Shown here piece after piece: positions 17,233 to 26,480 of a stretch of DNA of 64,000 bases. This DNA is from Kitasatospora sp. NBC_00458 (GTDB lineage: Bacteria > Actinomycetota > Actinomycetes > Streptomycetales > Streptomycetaceae). The stretch lies in assembly GCF_036013975.1 (NCBI RefSeq), contig NZ_CP107904.1:4527001-4591000 (forward strand). The letters are read 5' to 3'. Numbering within the stretch: position 1 is the stretch's first letter; each line of letters opens with the position of its first letter. Both the position numbers and the translations under genes were made by a program. Under the pieces are notes generated by a model. It made no database searches, was not told the origin of the DNA, and saw nothing but the letters and a program-made list of their open reading frames with translations.

Positions 17233-18933
17233 TCAGACCTTCTCGGCCGGCTCCGGGGCGGGCGGCTCCTCGACGAGCCACCCCTCGGCGCCGGCCGGCG
17301 CGTACCCGGCGTAGGTCGCCTCCTCGCGCAGCTGCCGGGCGGCGCCGAGCACGAAGACGTCGGGGGCGTGGTCGAGCACCCCGCCGGAGGGGTCGTCGCT
17401 GCCGTCCCAGCGCACCGGGTCGCGGTCCGGCAGGAGGATGTCCCGGACCACCACGCCGACCAGGTACAGCGTGCCGAGCAGGTGCAGCACGATCGCGAAG
17501 TGGTACCAGGACTCGCCGATCCCGTGCTGCTTGGGCCCGGTGACGAAGCCCAGGTGGGACCAGATGCCCAGGGTGTAGAGCACCTCGCAGGCCTGCCAGA
17601 TCAGGAAGTCCCGCCAGCGCGGGCGGGCCAGCACCGCGAGCGGCAGCAGCCAGAGCACGTACTGCGGCGAGTACACCTTGTTGAACACCACGAACGCGGC
17701 CACCACCAGGAAGGCCAGCTGCGCGACCCGCGGTCGGCGGGGCGCCGAGAGGCCCAGCCACGCTATCCCCGCGCAGCTCAGCACCATCAGGATCGCGATG
17801 AAGGTGTCGAGGTTCTCCAGCCCGACGCCGCGGCTCTGCATCACGATCAGCCAGAGCGAGCCGTAGTCCTCGGTGCGGTGCTTGCTGAAGACGTAGAAGG
17901 TCGACCAGCCCTGCCAGCTGGCCATCATGATCGGCAGGTTGACCAGGACCCAGGCCCCGACCGCGCCGCCGAGCAGGCCGCGGAGCTCACGCCAGCGACC
18001 GGCCCGCCAGCAGAGCACCACCAGCGGGCCGAGCAGCAGCAGCGGGTACAGCTTGGCGGCGGTGGCCAGACCGATGAACACCCCGGCCAGGACCGGCCGC
18101 GCACCGGCCCACCAGGCCAGCGCGACGGCGGCCAGCGCGACCGCCAGCAGGTCCCAGTTGACGGTGGCGTTGAGCAGCAGGACGGGGGCGAGCGCGAACA
18201 TCAGGGCGTCCCAGGGGCGGCGCCGGTGGGTGCGCGAGAGCGCCACCACGGCGACCACCGCGCAGGCCATCAGCAGGCCCGCGTTGATCAGCCAGAACCA
18301 CCGCTCCTGGTCCGGCAGCGCGCCGCCGCCGGGCGTCAGCCAGGCCGCGACCTGCATGAACAGACCGGTCAGCACCGGGTATTCGAGGAACTGCAGGTCC
18401 CCGGTGGTGCCCGGGATCCGGTCCACGTACGGGTGCAGGCCGGCCGCGAAGCCCCGCCCGGAGAACAGGTGCGGGATGTCGCTGTAGCAGGCGTGCACGT
18501 ACTGCGGCGAACCCGGCTGGAACCAGGCGGCGTTGTAGCAGGGCAGCTTCTGCGCCATGCCGAGCACCGAGACCACGATGACCACCAGCGCCAGGAAGCG
18601 CGCCGGGATCCACCAGGAGACGCCGAGCAGCGCGCGCTTCCCGGGCGGGCCGCCGATCACCTCGCTGCCAGCCGCCGCCACCGGGTCCTCGTCCGCCGGC
18701 ACGACCACGGTGTTGGCCACCACCCGGCCGGCCCCGGCCTCCGGTTCGGTGTCGGTCACGGCGTCGGTCACGGCCCCGGCGTCGGTCTCCGGCCCTGCGG
18801 CGGTGTCGGCCGCGGTGCCGGCCGCCGTCGCGGTCGGGGACCCGGCCCCGTTCTCCGGTGCCCCGGAGGCCGACCCGGCGGCCTCGATGGGCCCGGTCTG
18901 GCCGACGGATTCGTCACGAGCGCTGGACGTCAT
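17233..18933 (-). CDS. GT87-type polyprenol-dependent membrane glycosyltransferase
   Basis: About 566-aa integral membrane protein. A roughly 85-residue cytosolic N-terminus rich in Ala, Thr and Gly precedes 10-12 membrane spans with the pattern of GT87/PIG-M-like mannosyltransferases (FLEYPVLTGLFMQVAAW, FIGLATAAKLYPLLLLGP, YSPQYVLWLLPLAVLARPRW). Such enzymes use polyprenyl-phosphate mannose outside the membrane, which would connect it to the Ppm-like gene at 6.5-7.3 kb; the acceptor is unknown. I prefer ATG 18933 because GGCAGG lies about 8 nt upstream; ATG 18942 would place that motif adjacent to the start. Confidence 0.8.
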   Translation of the reverse strand: MTSSARDESVGQTGPIEAAGSASGAPENGAGSPTATAAGTAADTAAGPETDAGAVTDAVTDTEPEAGAGRVVANTVVVPADEDPVAAAGSEVIGGPPGKRALLGVSWWIPARFLALVVIVVSVLGMAQKLPCYNAAWFQPGSPQYVHACYSDIPHLFSGRGFAAGLHPYVDRIPGTTGDLQFLEYPVLTGLFMQVAAWLTPGGGALPDQERWFWLINAGLLMACAVVAVVALSRTHRRRPWDALMFALAPVLLLNATVNWDLLAVALAAVALAWWAGARPVLAGVFIGLATAAKLYPLLLLGPLVVLCWRAGRWRELRGLLGGAVGAWVLVNLPIMMASWQGWSTFYVFSKHRTEDYGSLWLIVMQSRGVGLENLDTFIAILMVLSCAGIAWLGLSAPRRPRVAQLAFLVVAAFVVFNKVYSPQYVLWLLPLAVLARPRWRDFLIWQACEVLYTLGIWSHLGFVTGPKQHGIGESWYHFAIVLHLLGTLYLVGVVVRDILLPDRDPVRWDGSDDPSGGVLDHAPDVFVLGAARQLREEATYAGYAPAGAEGWLVEEPPAPEPAEKV

Positions 18934-19033
18934 GGCGGACATCCTGCCGCACCTGCCCCGCCCGGACGAGGAGGCCCCCGCCGCGGCCCCGCCGCCGGGC
19001 CTCCGGGGCGTGACGAATCGCTCCGAATACGGC

Positions 19034-19079
19034 GAAACGGCGGCGGCGGCCCTCCGGGGAGGGCCGCCACCGCCGTTTC
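19034..19079 (-). terminator. Terminator hairpin after the PBP gene
   Basis: About 20-bp stem with one mismatch and a 4-nt loop immediately downstream of the minus-strand PBP stop codon, before the co-oriented glycosyltransferase gene. It makes that gene likely to have its own promoter. Confidence 0.7.
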
Positions 19080-19092
19080 CGGTGCGGACGCG

Positions 19093-21861
19093 CTACGGCG
19101 CGACCGCGTTGCCGCTCGGCGGCGCCGACGGCGAGGTCGGCGGCCTGGTCGTCGGCGGCTTGGGACTGCTGCCGCCGGCGCCACCGCCCGCACCGCCGCC
19201 CGGGTCGGTGGTCGGGCTCGGCGGCGCCGTCGACGGCGTGGTGCAGCCGATGTTGCCGATGATGCAGGTCGGCGAGACGCCGCCGGCCCCGCCGGTGTTG
19301 CCGCCGCCACCGGTTCCGGCGCCTCCGCCGGTGTTGCCGCCACCGCCCGTACCGGCGCCTCCAGCGGTGTTGCCGCCACCGCCGCCGGTGGTCGCCGGGT
19401 TGGTCTTGGTCGGGGCCGGGGGCACCGGCACCGTGCCCGGGCAGTCCACGCCGGGGACGCAGGCGGGCTCCTGGGTGACCGGCGGCTGGGTCGGCTGCTG
19501 GGCGTTGGGGTCCGGCGGGACGGTCGGCATGGTCTCGGTCGGCGTCGGTGTGGCGGTCGCCGTGCTCGGCGCGCCCGAGGAGTCGACCTGCGAACCGACC
19601 GGCTGCGGGGTCGGGAAGTCCAGCTTCTTCTCGTTGGCCAGGGCCGCCTTCATGTACCGGGTGAAGACGTCGGTCGGGGTGTCACCACCGTGCACCGAGT
19701 CCTTGCCGCCGGTGCCGTTCAGCGAGAGCCGCTCGTGCTGGGTCGGGTCCTCGCGCCACATCGCCACGCTGGTGGACAGCTGCGGGGTGTAGCCGACCCA
19801 CCAGGCCGACTTGTTCTGGTCGGTGGTACCGGTCTTGCCGGCCACCGGGCGGCCGAGCGCGTTGGAGTTCTTGCCGGTACCGTTCTTCGCCACGTTCACC
19901 AGCACGTCGGTGACGTTGTCGGCGACGGCCGGCTCCAGCCCCTGCTTGACCTCGTGCTTGCCGAAGCCCGGCCGCTCCTTGCCGTCCAGCAGGACCTTGG
20001 TCACCGAGTACGGGTCCGCCTGCTTGCCGCTGGCGGCGAGGGTCGCGTAGGCGTCGGCCATCCGGATCGGGCTGATCGTGGAGACGCCGAGCGGGAAGGT
20101 CGTGGTGTTGGCCTCGGCGGCCAGGTTCTCCTTGCGGACGCCCATCGCCTCGGCCACGGCGGCCACGTTCGGACCGCCGACGTCCTGGTTCAGCTGGACG
20201 AAGGGCACGTTCCACGACCACTGCATGGCGAGCCGCAGGGAGACGTAGCCGCGCTTGCCCTTCTCCTCGTTCTTCTGCCGGTAGGGCTTGCCCTTGTCGT
20301 CGAGCACCAGCGAGCCGTCCGGCCTGCGGATCTCGGACAGGTCGTCGGAGAGGTAGCGGCTGTCGGCGTTGATCCGCTTCGGCTTGCCCTTGTCGTCGGT
20401 CTGGGTCTGCACACCGGACTGCATGGCGGCGGCCAGCACGAAGGGCTTGAAGGTCGAGCCGACCTGGACGCCCTGGGCGTCGGCGTTGTTGTCGTGGTGC
20501 CCGTTCTCCACGCCGTCGCCGCCGTAGATGGCGACGAGCGCGCCGTCACCGGGCCGGACGCTGGCCGCACCGAACTGGACGAAGTTGTCGTTGTCGGGGC
20601 GCTTCTGCGGGTTCAGGGTCTCGGACTTGACGTCGTCCACGGCCTTCTTGAGGGCCTCGACCTTGTCCTTCTCGAAGGTCGTGTAGATCTTGAAGCCGCC
20701 CTTCTCGATCGCCCGCTGGTCGATCGTCGGGTCCTTGACCGTGACGAACTTGTTGGCGGTCTCGACCAGGTAGCTGATCTGCCCGTTCATGTTGGCCGGG
20801 GGCACCGGCTTGATCGGGTCCGGGAAGGCCGTGCACTTGGCCCGCTCCTCGGCGGTGGCGTTCTTGGTCTCCACCATCCGGTCGAGGATCCACTTCCAGC
20901 GCTCCTCGGCGCGGGCGCGGTTGTCCTTGATCGTCGGGTCGTAGTACGCGGCACCCTTGAGCAGACCGGCCAGCATCGCGCTCTGGCAGAGGTTCAGTTC
21001 CTTGGCGTTGACGCCGTAGTACGCCTGTGCCGCGGCCTGCGCGCCGGTCGCGCCGCGACCGAACCAGCTGGTGTTGAGATACCCCTTGAGGATCTCCTCC
21101 TTGGACTGGTCCTGGTTGATCTTCAGGGTGATGAAGAACTCCTTCACCTTCCGGGAGAGAGTCTGCTCCTGGGTCAGGTAGGCGTTCTTGACGTACTGCT
21201 GGGTGATCGTGGAGGCGCCCTGCGTCTGGCCGCCCTTGGCCATGTTGATCACCGCGCGCATCATGCCCTTGGGGTCGATGCCGCTGTCGGTGCGGAAGGT
21301 CTCGTTCTCCGCCGCGATGACCGCGTTCTGCAGGTTGGGCGAGATGTCGGTGAGCTCGACGATCTGCCGGTTGGTCTCGCCCCGGCGGACCATCTCGGTG
21401 CCGTCGGCCCAGTAGTAGATGTTGTTCTGATCGTTCACCAGGGCGTTGAGCGGCGGGATCTTCGTGGACTGGTAGATGACGAAGATGCCGCCCACGCAGG
21501 CCGCGAACGCGATCAGGAAGGCGCTGAGCCACAGCCGCCAGGAGGGCAGCCAGCGGCGGAAGCCCTGCTTGCCGAAGCGGGGGTAGTCGATGAACCGCTT
21601 CTTGCCCGGTGTGCCGCCGGGACCGCCCGCGGCCGGTCCGGGACCGCCCGCACCGCCGCGCCGGCCGCCCTTCTGGGAGGCCTTGCGCATCTCGGCCCGG
21701 GTCATCCGGGGCTGCTGGGCGGTCTCCCGCACACCGGGAGGGCGCCGGCGGCCGAGGCCTTCCGAGACGACCTCGTCGGGTCCGGCTCCGTCCGGGCGTC
21801 CGTTGCCGCCGCCCGGAGGCCGGTCGTCGCCACCGGACGACCTCCGCCGTCGTTCGCTCAT
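19093..21861 (-). CDS. Bifunctional class A penicillin-binding protein
   Basis: 922-aa membrane-anchored peptidoglycan synthase. A basic cytosolic tail of about 110 residues and one span (LWLSAFLIAFAACVGGIFVIY) lead to the GT51 transglycosylase domain (AAENETFRTDSGIDPKG, GASTITQQYVKNAYLT). The transpeptidase has STFK at about residue 469, an SWN motif and KTGTT at about 674. The last 170 residues are a Pro/Thr/Gly-rich tail with repeated GGGGNTGGGAGT units and one Cys pair region, probably extracytoplasmic and disordered. It polymerises and cross-links lipid II. It is encoded between the GT87-type gene and PadR. Confidence 0.92.
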   Translation of the reverse strand: MSERRRRSSGGDDRPPGGGNGRPDGAGPDEVVSEGLGRRRPPGVRETAQQPRMTRAEMRKASQKGGRRGGAGGPGPAAGGPGGTPGKKRFIDYPRFGKQGFRRWLPSWRLWLSAFLIAFAACVGGIFVIYQSTKIPPLNALVNDQNNIYYWADGTEMVRRGETNRQIVELTDISPNLQNAVIAAENETFRTDSGIDPKGMMRAVINMAKGGQTQGASTITQQYVKNAYLTQEQTLSRKVKEFFITLKINQDQSKEEILKGYLNTSWFGRGATGAQAAAQAYYGVNAKELNLCQSAMLAGLLKGAAYYDPTIKDNRARAEERWKWILDRMVETKNATAEERAKCTAFPDPIKPVPPANMNGQISYLVETANKFVTVKDPTIDQRAIEKGGFKIYTTFEKDKVEALKKAVDDVKSETLNPQKRPDNDNFVQFGAASVRPGDGALVAIYGGDGVENGHHDNNADAQGVQVGSTFKPFVLAAAMQSGVQTQTDDKGKPKRINADSRYLSDDLSEIRRPDGSLVLDDKGKPYRQKNEEKGKRGYVSLRLAMQWSWNVPFVQLNQDVGGPNVAAVAEAMGVRKENLAAEANTTTFPLGVSTISPIRMADAYATLAASGKQADPYSVTKVLLDGKERPGFGKHEVKQGLEPAVADNVTDVLVNVAKNGTGKNSNALGRPVAGKTGTTDQNKSAWWVGYTPQLSTSVAMWREDPTQHERLSLNGTGGKDSVHGGDTPTDVFTRYMKAALANEKKLDFPTPQPVGSQVDSSGAPSTATATPTPTETMPTVPPDPNAQQPTQPPVTQEPACVPGVDCPGTVPVPPAPTKTNPATTGGGGGNTAGGAGTGGGGNTGGGAGTGGGGNTGGAGGVSPTCIIGNIGCTTPSTAPPSPTTDPGGGAGGGAGGSSPKPPTTRPPTSPSAPPSGNAVAP

Positions 21862-22097
21862 GTTCCAGGTACTCCTCGCCAGGCCGGTCGAGCCTGAAGG
21901 CAGGGTTCACGTCCGATGCCCGCAACCGCCCTAACCCCGGAGGTGGTCCTCGTGCACACGCGACAGCGTACGCAGCACTGAATCCGAACTAATCGGGCAT
22001 CAGTCGCCAATGCCTGCAAAACGACTGCAGATCATTACACGCCCGTTGCCAAGCACACCCGCGCGTCGCCTTGTGATCACATTCACGCGCGCCCCCC

Positions 22098-22126
22098 TTG
22101 CCCGTTCGGGGACCCAGGCTTACTGT
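22098..22126 (+). promoter_or_regulatory. Putative padR promoter
   Basis: TTGCCC at 22098-22103 and TACTGT at 22121-22126 are separated by 17 bp on the plus strand. The predicted transcription start falls within the adjacent palindrome. The remaining 352-bp pbp-padR spacer has no gene. Confidence 0.55.
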
Positions 22127-22127
22127 T

Positions 22128-22153
22128 CTCGATATATCGAGCCGATACATCGG
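22128..22153. promoter_or_regulatory. Tandem palindromic boxes, candidate PadR operator
   Basis: CTCGATATATCGAG (22128-22141) is a perfect 14-bp palindrome. CCGATACATCGG (22142-22153) directly follows and is palindromic except at the centre. The two share CGATAYATCG spaced 13 bp apart. The boxes sit at the predicted transcription start of padR, which fits autorepression. Binding is inferred. Confidence 0.6.
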
Positions 22154-22213
22154 AGCGGCATACCGCCGGAGACGGCGGGTCGCGGACCAGCCGGGGAAGG
22201 GAGGACGACAGCT

Positions 22214-22912
22214 GTGGGCAGGCGCTCAGGAGTGCTGGAGTTCGCCGTCCTCGGCCTGCTCCACGACGCCCCGATGCACGGGTACGAGCTGCGCAAGCGG
22301 CTCAACGTCCTGCTCGGCTCGTTCCGCGCGTTCTCCTACGGGACGCTCTACCCCTGCCTGAAGAGCCTGGTGGCCCAGGGCTTCCTCGTCGAGGACAACC
22401 CGGACGTCGAGTACGTCCCGGCCACCGCACTCAACGGCAAGCGGTCCAAGATCGTCTACCGGCTCTCCCCCGAGGGCAAGGAGCGGTTCGAGGAACTGCT
22501 CGCCGAGTCCGGCCCGGACGCCTGGGAGGACGAGCACTTCGGCGTGCACTTCGCCTTCTTCGGCCAGACCGACCGGGCCGTGCGGATGCGCGTCCTGGAG
22601 GGCCGCCGCAGCCGGCTGGAGGAGCGCCTGGAGCGGATGCGCAACTCGCTGGCCCGCGCCCGCGAGCGGTTCGACGACTACACCGTCGAGCTGCAGCGGC
22701 ACGGACTGGAGTCGGTGGAGCGAGAGGTCCGCTGGCTCAACGAGCTGATCGAGACCGAGCGGGCCAACCGCACCGGCCGGACCGGACCGTCCACCGACGG
22801 GACCGGCCCCGCAGTACCCAAGACTTCGGACGGCCGTGGCCACGACGACGGGTCCTCGGACCCGCCCGGGCCACCGTACGACCGCCCGGGGCGCTCCGAG
22901 CAGGAGCGCTGA
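22214..22912 (+). CDS. PadR family transcriptional regulator
   Basis: 232-aa regulator. The winged helix-turn-helix (about residues 6-85) contains VLEFAVLGLLHDAPMHGYEL and FSYGTLYPCLKSLVAQGFL, hallmarks of PadR. A C-terminal helical dimerisation domain follows (RSRLEERLERMRNSLARARERF), then a 50-residue disordered tail. GTG at 22214 is chosen for its GGGAGG site and because the family begins at the SGVLEFAVLG strand. The gene is followed after 128 bp by ino1. The ligand is unknown. Confidence 0.88.
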   Translation: MGRRSGVLEFAVLGLLHDAPMHGYELRKRLNVLLGSFRAFSYGTLYPCLKSLVAQGFLVEDNPDVEYVPATALNGKRSKIVYRLSPEGKERFEELLAESGPDAWEDEHFGVHFAFFGQTDRAVRMRVLEGRRSRLEERLERMRNSLARARERFDDYTVELQRHGLESVEREVRWLNELIETERANRTGRTGPSTDGTGPAVPKTSDGRGHDDGSSDPPGPPYDRPGRSEQER

Positions 22913-23040
22913 CACCGCGTCAGCCCTGTGCCGTGCGCGGCAGGAGTGGGCGCCTCGCGCCCGTCAACAGTCATCGAAGAAGCAGGACGAGCACCGCCGG
23001 TCTCCGGCGGCGCTCATGAGATCACAGGGAGCAACCGGAA

Positions 23041-24123
23041 ATGGGTTCGGTTCGCGTAGCCATCGTGGGCGTCGGCAACTGCGCCGCGTCGCTGGTGCAG
23101 GGTGTCGAGTACTACAAGGACGCCGACCCGGCCGGCAAGGTCCCCGGGCTGATGCACGTCCAGTTCGGCGAGTACCACGTCCGTGACGTGGAGTTCGTCG
23201 CCGCCTTCGACGTCGACGCCAAGAAGGTCGGCTTCGACCTTGCCGACGCCATCGGCAGCAGTGAGAACAACACCATCAAGATCTGCGACGTGCCGCCGAC
23301 CGGTGTCACCGTCCAGCGCGGCCACACCCACGACGGCCTGGGCAAGTACTACCGGGAGACCATCGAGGAGTCCGACGAGGCCCCGGTCGACGTCGTCCAG
23401 ATCCTCAAGGACCGCCAGGTCGACGTCCTGGTCTGCTACCTGCCCGTCGGTTCCGAGGTCGCGGCGAAGTTCTACGCGCAGTGCGCCATCGACGCCAAGG
23501 TCGCCTTCGTGAACGCCCTCCCGGTGTTCATCGCGGGCACCAAGGAGTGGGCGGACAAGTTCACCGAGGCCGGCGTGCCGATCGTCGGTGACGACATCAA
23601 GTCCCAGGTCGGCGCGACCATCACGCACCGCGTGATGGCCAAGCTGTTCGAGGACCGCGGTGTCATCCTCGAACGCACCATGCAGCTGAACGTCGGCGGC
23701 AACATGGACTTCAAGAACATGCTGGAGCGCGAGCGCCTGGAGTCCAAGAAGATCTCCAAGACCCAGGCCGTCACCTCGCAGATCCGCGACCGCGAGCTGG
23801 GTGCCAAGAACGTCCACATCGGCCCGTCGGACTACGTGGCCTGGCTGGACGACCGCAAGTGGGCCTACGTCCGCCTTGAGGGCCGTGCGTTCGGCGACGT
23901 CCCGCTGAACCTGGAGTACAAGCTGGAGGTCTGGGACTCCCCGAACTCCGCCGGTGTCATCATCGACGCCGTCCGCGCCGCGAAGATCGCCAAGGACCGC
24001 GGCATCGGCGGCCCGATCCTCTCGGCCTCCTCGTACTTCATGAAGTCCCCGCCGGTCCAGTACTTCGACGACGAGGCCAAGGACAACGTCGAGAAGTTCA
24101 TCCGCGGCGAGGTCGAGCGCTGA
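23041..24123 (+). CDS. ino1: myo-Inositol-1-phosphate synthase
   Basis: 360-aa NAD-dependent Ino1 converting glucose-6-phosphate to inositol-3-phosphate, the first step to phosphatidylinositol and mycothiol. The Rossmann motif is [16 protein letters not shown], and [35 protein letters not shown] and [11 protein letters not shown] are typical of the short actinobacterial form. The upstream PadR gene may control it. A strong terminator follows, so it probably ends the transcript. Confidence 0.93.
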   Translation: MGSVRVAIVGVGNCAASLVQGVEYYKDADPAGKVPGLMHVQFGEYHVRDVEFVAAFDVDAKKVGFDLADAIGSSENNTIKICDVPPTGVTVQRGHTHDGLGKYYRETIEESDEAPVDVVQILKDRQVDVLVCYLPVGSEVAAKFYAQCAIDAKVAFVNALPVFIAGTKEWADKFTEAGVPIVGDDIKSQVGATITHRVMAKLFEDRGVILERTMQLNVGGNMDFKNMLERERLESKKISKTQAVTSQIRDRELGAKNVHIGPSDYVAWLDDRKWAYVRLEGRAFGDVPLNLEYKLEVWDSPNSAGVIIDAVRAAKIAKDRGIGGPILSASSYFMKSPPVQYFDDEAKDNVEKFIRGEVER

Positions 24124-24176
24124 GCGGTGCGGGCTCCGCGGTGATCGGACGCTGAACCGATCGCCCGCCCGCACCG

Positions 24177-24211
24177 GAACGGGCCCACGGTCAACTACCG
24201 TGGGCCCGTTC
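24177..24211 (+). terminator. ino1 terminator
   Basis: Perfect 14-bp stem with a 7-nt loop followed by ACCTTTT, one of the few in this window with a T-run. Confidence 0.85.
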
Positions 24212-24227
24212 ACCTTTTCCCGGCCAA

Positions 24228-24243
24228 TGTTTCACGTGAAACA
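24228..24243. other. parS site (perfect 16-mer)
   Basis: TGTTTCACGTGAAACA lies between the ino1 terminator and the MFS gene start, about 26 kb from oriC. Confidence 0.95.
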
Positions 24244-24271
24244 CAGACCGGTTCCATGGCACCCTGGGCAG

Positions 24272-25609
24272 GTGGCGATCACGGAGAACGGCAGCACCCA
24301 CCAGACCGCGCACCGCGCCACGCTCCTCGACCTGCTCCGCGGCCGCGACTTCCGCCGGCTGCTGACCGCCCGTGTCCTCTCCCAGCTCTCCGACGGCGTC
24401 TTCCAGGTCTCGCTCGCCGCCTACGTGGTGTTCTCCCCGGAGAAGCAGTCCTCCCCCGCCGACATCGCCTCGGTACTGGCCGTGATGCTGCTGCCGTTCT
24501 CCGTGATCGGCCCGTTCGCCGGCGTGCTGCTGGACCGGTGGCGCCGCCGCCAGGTCCTGTACGTCGGCAACCTGGCCAGGTTCGGGCTCGGCCTGGTCAC
24601 CGGCGCGCTGCTGCTGGTCCAGGCGCCGACCTGGCTCTTCTTCGCCTCCGCCCTGATGGTCACCGCGCTCAACCGGTTCATCCTGGCCGGCCTCTCCGCC
24701 GCGCTCCCCCGGGTGGTGGGCCCCGAGCAGCTGGTCACCGCCAACGCCCTCTCCCCCACCCTCGGCACGGTCGCCGCGGCCTGCGGCGGCGGGGTGGGCT
24801 TCCTGCTCCACCAGGTGCTGCCGCCCGGCCCCCGGGCCGACGCCGCCCTGGTCTGCGTCGCCGCCCTGCTCTACCTCTCGGCGGCGGTGGCGGCGCTCCG
24901 GATGGACAAGGACCTGCTCGGCCCCGAGCGCCACGCCGGCCGACCGGCGCTCGGCCGCGCGCTGGCCGAGGCCGCCCGTGAGCTGCGCGCGGCCGTCACC
25001 CACCTGGTGCGGGACTGCCGTCCGGCGGCGCACGCGCTGGCCGCGGTCACCGCGGCCCGGTTCTGCTACGGCGTGCTGATCGTCGTCGTGGTGATGCTCG
25101 CCCGGTACACCTTCAACGACCCCGCGGACAGCGCGGCCGGACTGGTCACCCTGGGCCAGGCGGTCGGCCTCTCGGCCGCCGGGTTCTTCATCGCGGCGGT
25201 GATCAGCCCCTGGTGCACCCGCCGACTCGGGCTGGCCGGCTGGATGACGCTCTGCCTGGTGGCCCCGGTGGTCTTCGTCCCGGCGCTGGGACTCAACTTC
25301 ACCCTGGTGCCCTGCCTGATCGCCGCGCTGCTGCTCGGCGTGGTCACCCAGGGCACCAAGATCTGCGCCGACACCGTGGTCCAGGAGTCGGTGGAGGACG
25401 AGTACCGCGGCCGGGTCTTCGCCATCTACGACGTGCTCTTCAACGTCGCCTTCGTGGCCGCCGCGATGGTCACCGCCCTGGTGCTGCCGCTCTCCGGCCG
25501 CTCGGTCACGGTCGTCCTGGGGGTGTCCGCGGTGTACGCCCTGGCCGCCGTCCTCTACCTCCGCACGGCCCGGCGGACCGGCCCCGTCCCCGGTGACCAG
25601 GTGTCCTGA
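24272..25609 (+). CDS. MFS transporter
   Basis: About 445-aa polytopic membrane protein with 12 expected spans, of the major facilitator superfamily, possibly an exporter. The family loop between spans 2 and 3 reads GPFAGVLLDRWRRRQVLY, and a related segment occurs in the second half (EYRGRVFAIYDVLFN). Substrate unknown. The start is uncertain: GTG 24272 gives VAITENGSTHQ, but no ribosome-binding site is visible, and an in-frame ATG at 24227 would run through the parS site. The conserved position between ino1 and LppU-like genes is typical of streptomycetes. Confidence 0.82.
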   Translation: MAITENGSTHQTAHRATLLDLLRGRDFRRLLTARVLSQLSDGVFQVSLAAYVVFSPEKQSSPADIASVLAVMLLPFSVIGPFAGVLLDRWRRRQVLYVGNLARFGLGLVTGALLLVQAPTWLFFASALMVTALNRFILAGLSAALPRVVGPEQLVTANALSPTLGTVAAACGGGVGFLLHQVLPPGPRADAALVCVAALLYLSAAVAALRMDKDLLGPERHAGRPALGRALAEAARELRAAVTHLVRDCRPAAHALAAVTAARFCYGVLIVVVVMLARYTFNDPADSAAGLVTLGQAVGLSAAGFFIAAVISPWCTRRLGLAGWMTLCLVAPVVFVPALGLNFTLVPCLIAALLLGVVTQGTKICADTVVQESVEDEYRGRVFAIYDVLFNVAFVAAAMVTALVLPLSGRSVTVVLGVSAVYALAAVLYLRTARRTGPVPGDQVS

Positions 25610-25706
25610 GCACCGCGGCCCCCTGCGGCCCGGGCCCGTCGGCGCGAGTCGCTAAGGTACGTCAGATCTGTCGGAGCGACAGCACTCTGCCTCGGGGGAC
25701 AATCTG

Positions 25707-26447
25707 ATGAGCACACCACAGGGCCCGTACGGGCCACCGCAGCAGTACGGCCATCCACCGGCGCCGCAGCCCTACGGGGCACCGGCTCCCCAGCCGTACG
25801 GACCGCCCCAGCCGGTGCCCGCCGGCTACGGCGCACCGCAGCCCGGCTACGGCTACCCGGCCGCCCCGCCGCCGGCCCAGCCCGCGCCCGGGTACCCGCA
25901 GGGCGGCTACCCGCCCGGTCCGCACGCCCAGCCGCCGTACCAGCAGCCCCCGCAGGCACAGGCTCCGTACCCGCAGGCGCAGGCTCCGTACCCGCAGGCC
26001 CCGTACCCGCAGGCGCAGCCGCCGTACCAGCAGGCCCCCTACGGCCAGGCGCCGCAGCACGGCTACCCGCCGGTCACGCCGCAGCCCGGCGAACCGGCCG
26101 GCAGGGGCCGCGGCAAGGCCCGGCTGAAGGCGGTCGGCGTCGTCCTGGGTGTGATCGCCCTGATCATCGGCTACTTCGTCACCGGCCCGAGCGTCAGCAG
26201 CGCCAAGGCCGGCGACTGCGTCAAGGCCAGCGGCTCCCGCGACGTCTCCGTGGTCAAGTGCACCGACGGCAAGGCGAACTACAAGGTGCTGGCCAAGTTC
26301 GACTCCACCACCGACACCGCACGGTGCCGGGAGACCGCCGGCACCACCAGCACCGTCTCGGGCAAGAGCGGCCGCCGCTGGAACAAGAAGCGGTACGTGC
26401 TCTGCCTCGGTCCGCTCACCGGCGTCCCGCCGGTCAAGAAGTCCTGA
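25707..26447 (+). CDS. LppU/SCO3897-family membrane protein (first of a tandem pair)
   Basis: 246-aa protein. Residues 1-135 are a low-complexity cytosolic region dominated by Pro, Gln, Gly and Tyr with repeated QAPYPQAQ-type units. One membrane span follows (LKAVGVVLGVIALIIGYFV) and then an extracytoplasmic domain of about 80 residues starting AKAGDCVKASG and containing four cysteines, likely two disulphides. The C-terminal domain matches the LppU/SCO3897 family; no function is established. A GGGGGA site precedes the ATG. The next gene encodes a paralogous C-terminal domain. Confidence 0.82.
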   Translation: MSTPQGPYGPPQQYGHPPAPQPYGAPAPQPYGPPQPVPAGYGAPQPGYGYPAAPPPAQPAPGYPQGGYPPGPHAQPPYQQPPQAQAPYPQAQAPYPQAPYPQAQPPYQQAPYGQAPQHGYPPVTPQPGEPAGRGRGKARLKAVGVVLGVIALIIGYFVTGPSVSSAKAGDCVKASGSRDVSVVKCTDGKANYKVLAKFDSTTDTARCRETAGTTSTVSGKSGRRWNKKRYVLCLGPLTGVPPVKKS

Positions 26448-26480
26448 CCGCTCGCCACCTCGACCTCCCGGGGGATCCCG

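Noticed and set aside
16771-21897. Very long open frame on the plus strand across the glycosyltransferase and PBP genes
   Set aside because: It lies opposite two well-supported minus-strand genes with clear domains. The translation is low complexity with no motif; it is a GC-driven antisense shadow.
23041-24123. Antisense gene opposite ino1
   Set aside because: A long minus-strand frame exists, but the plus-strand product is an unmistakable inositol-phosphate synthase and the antisense peptide has no features.
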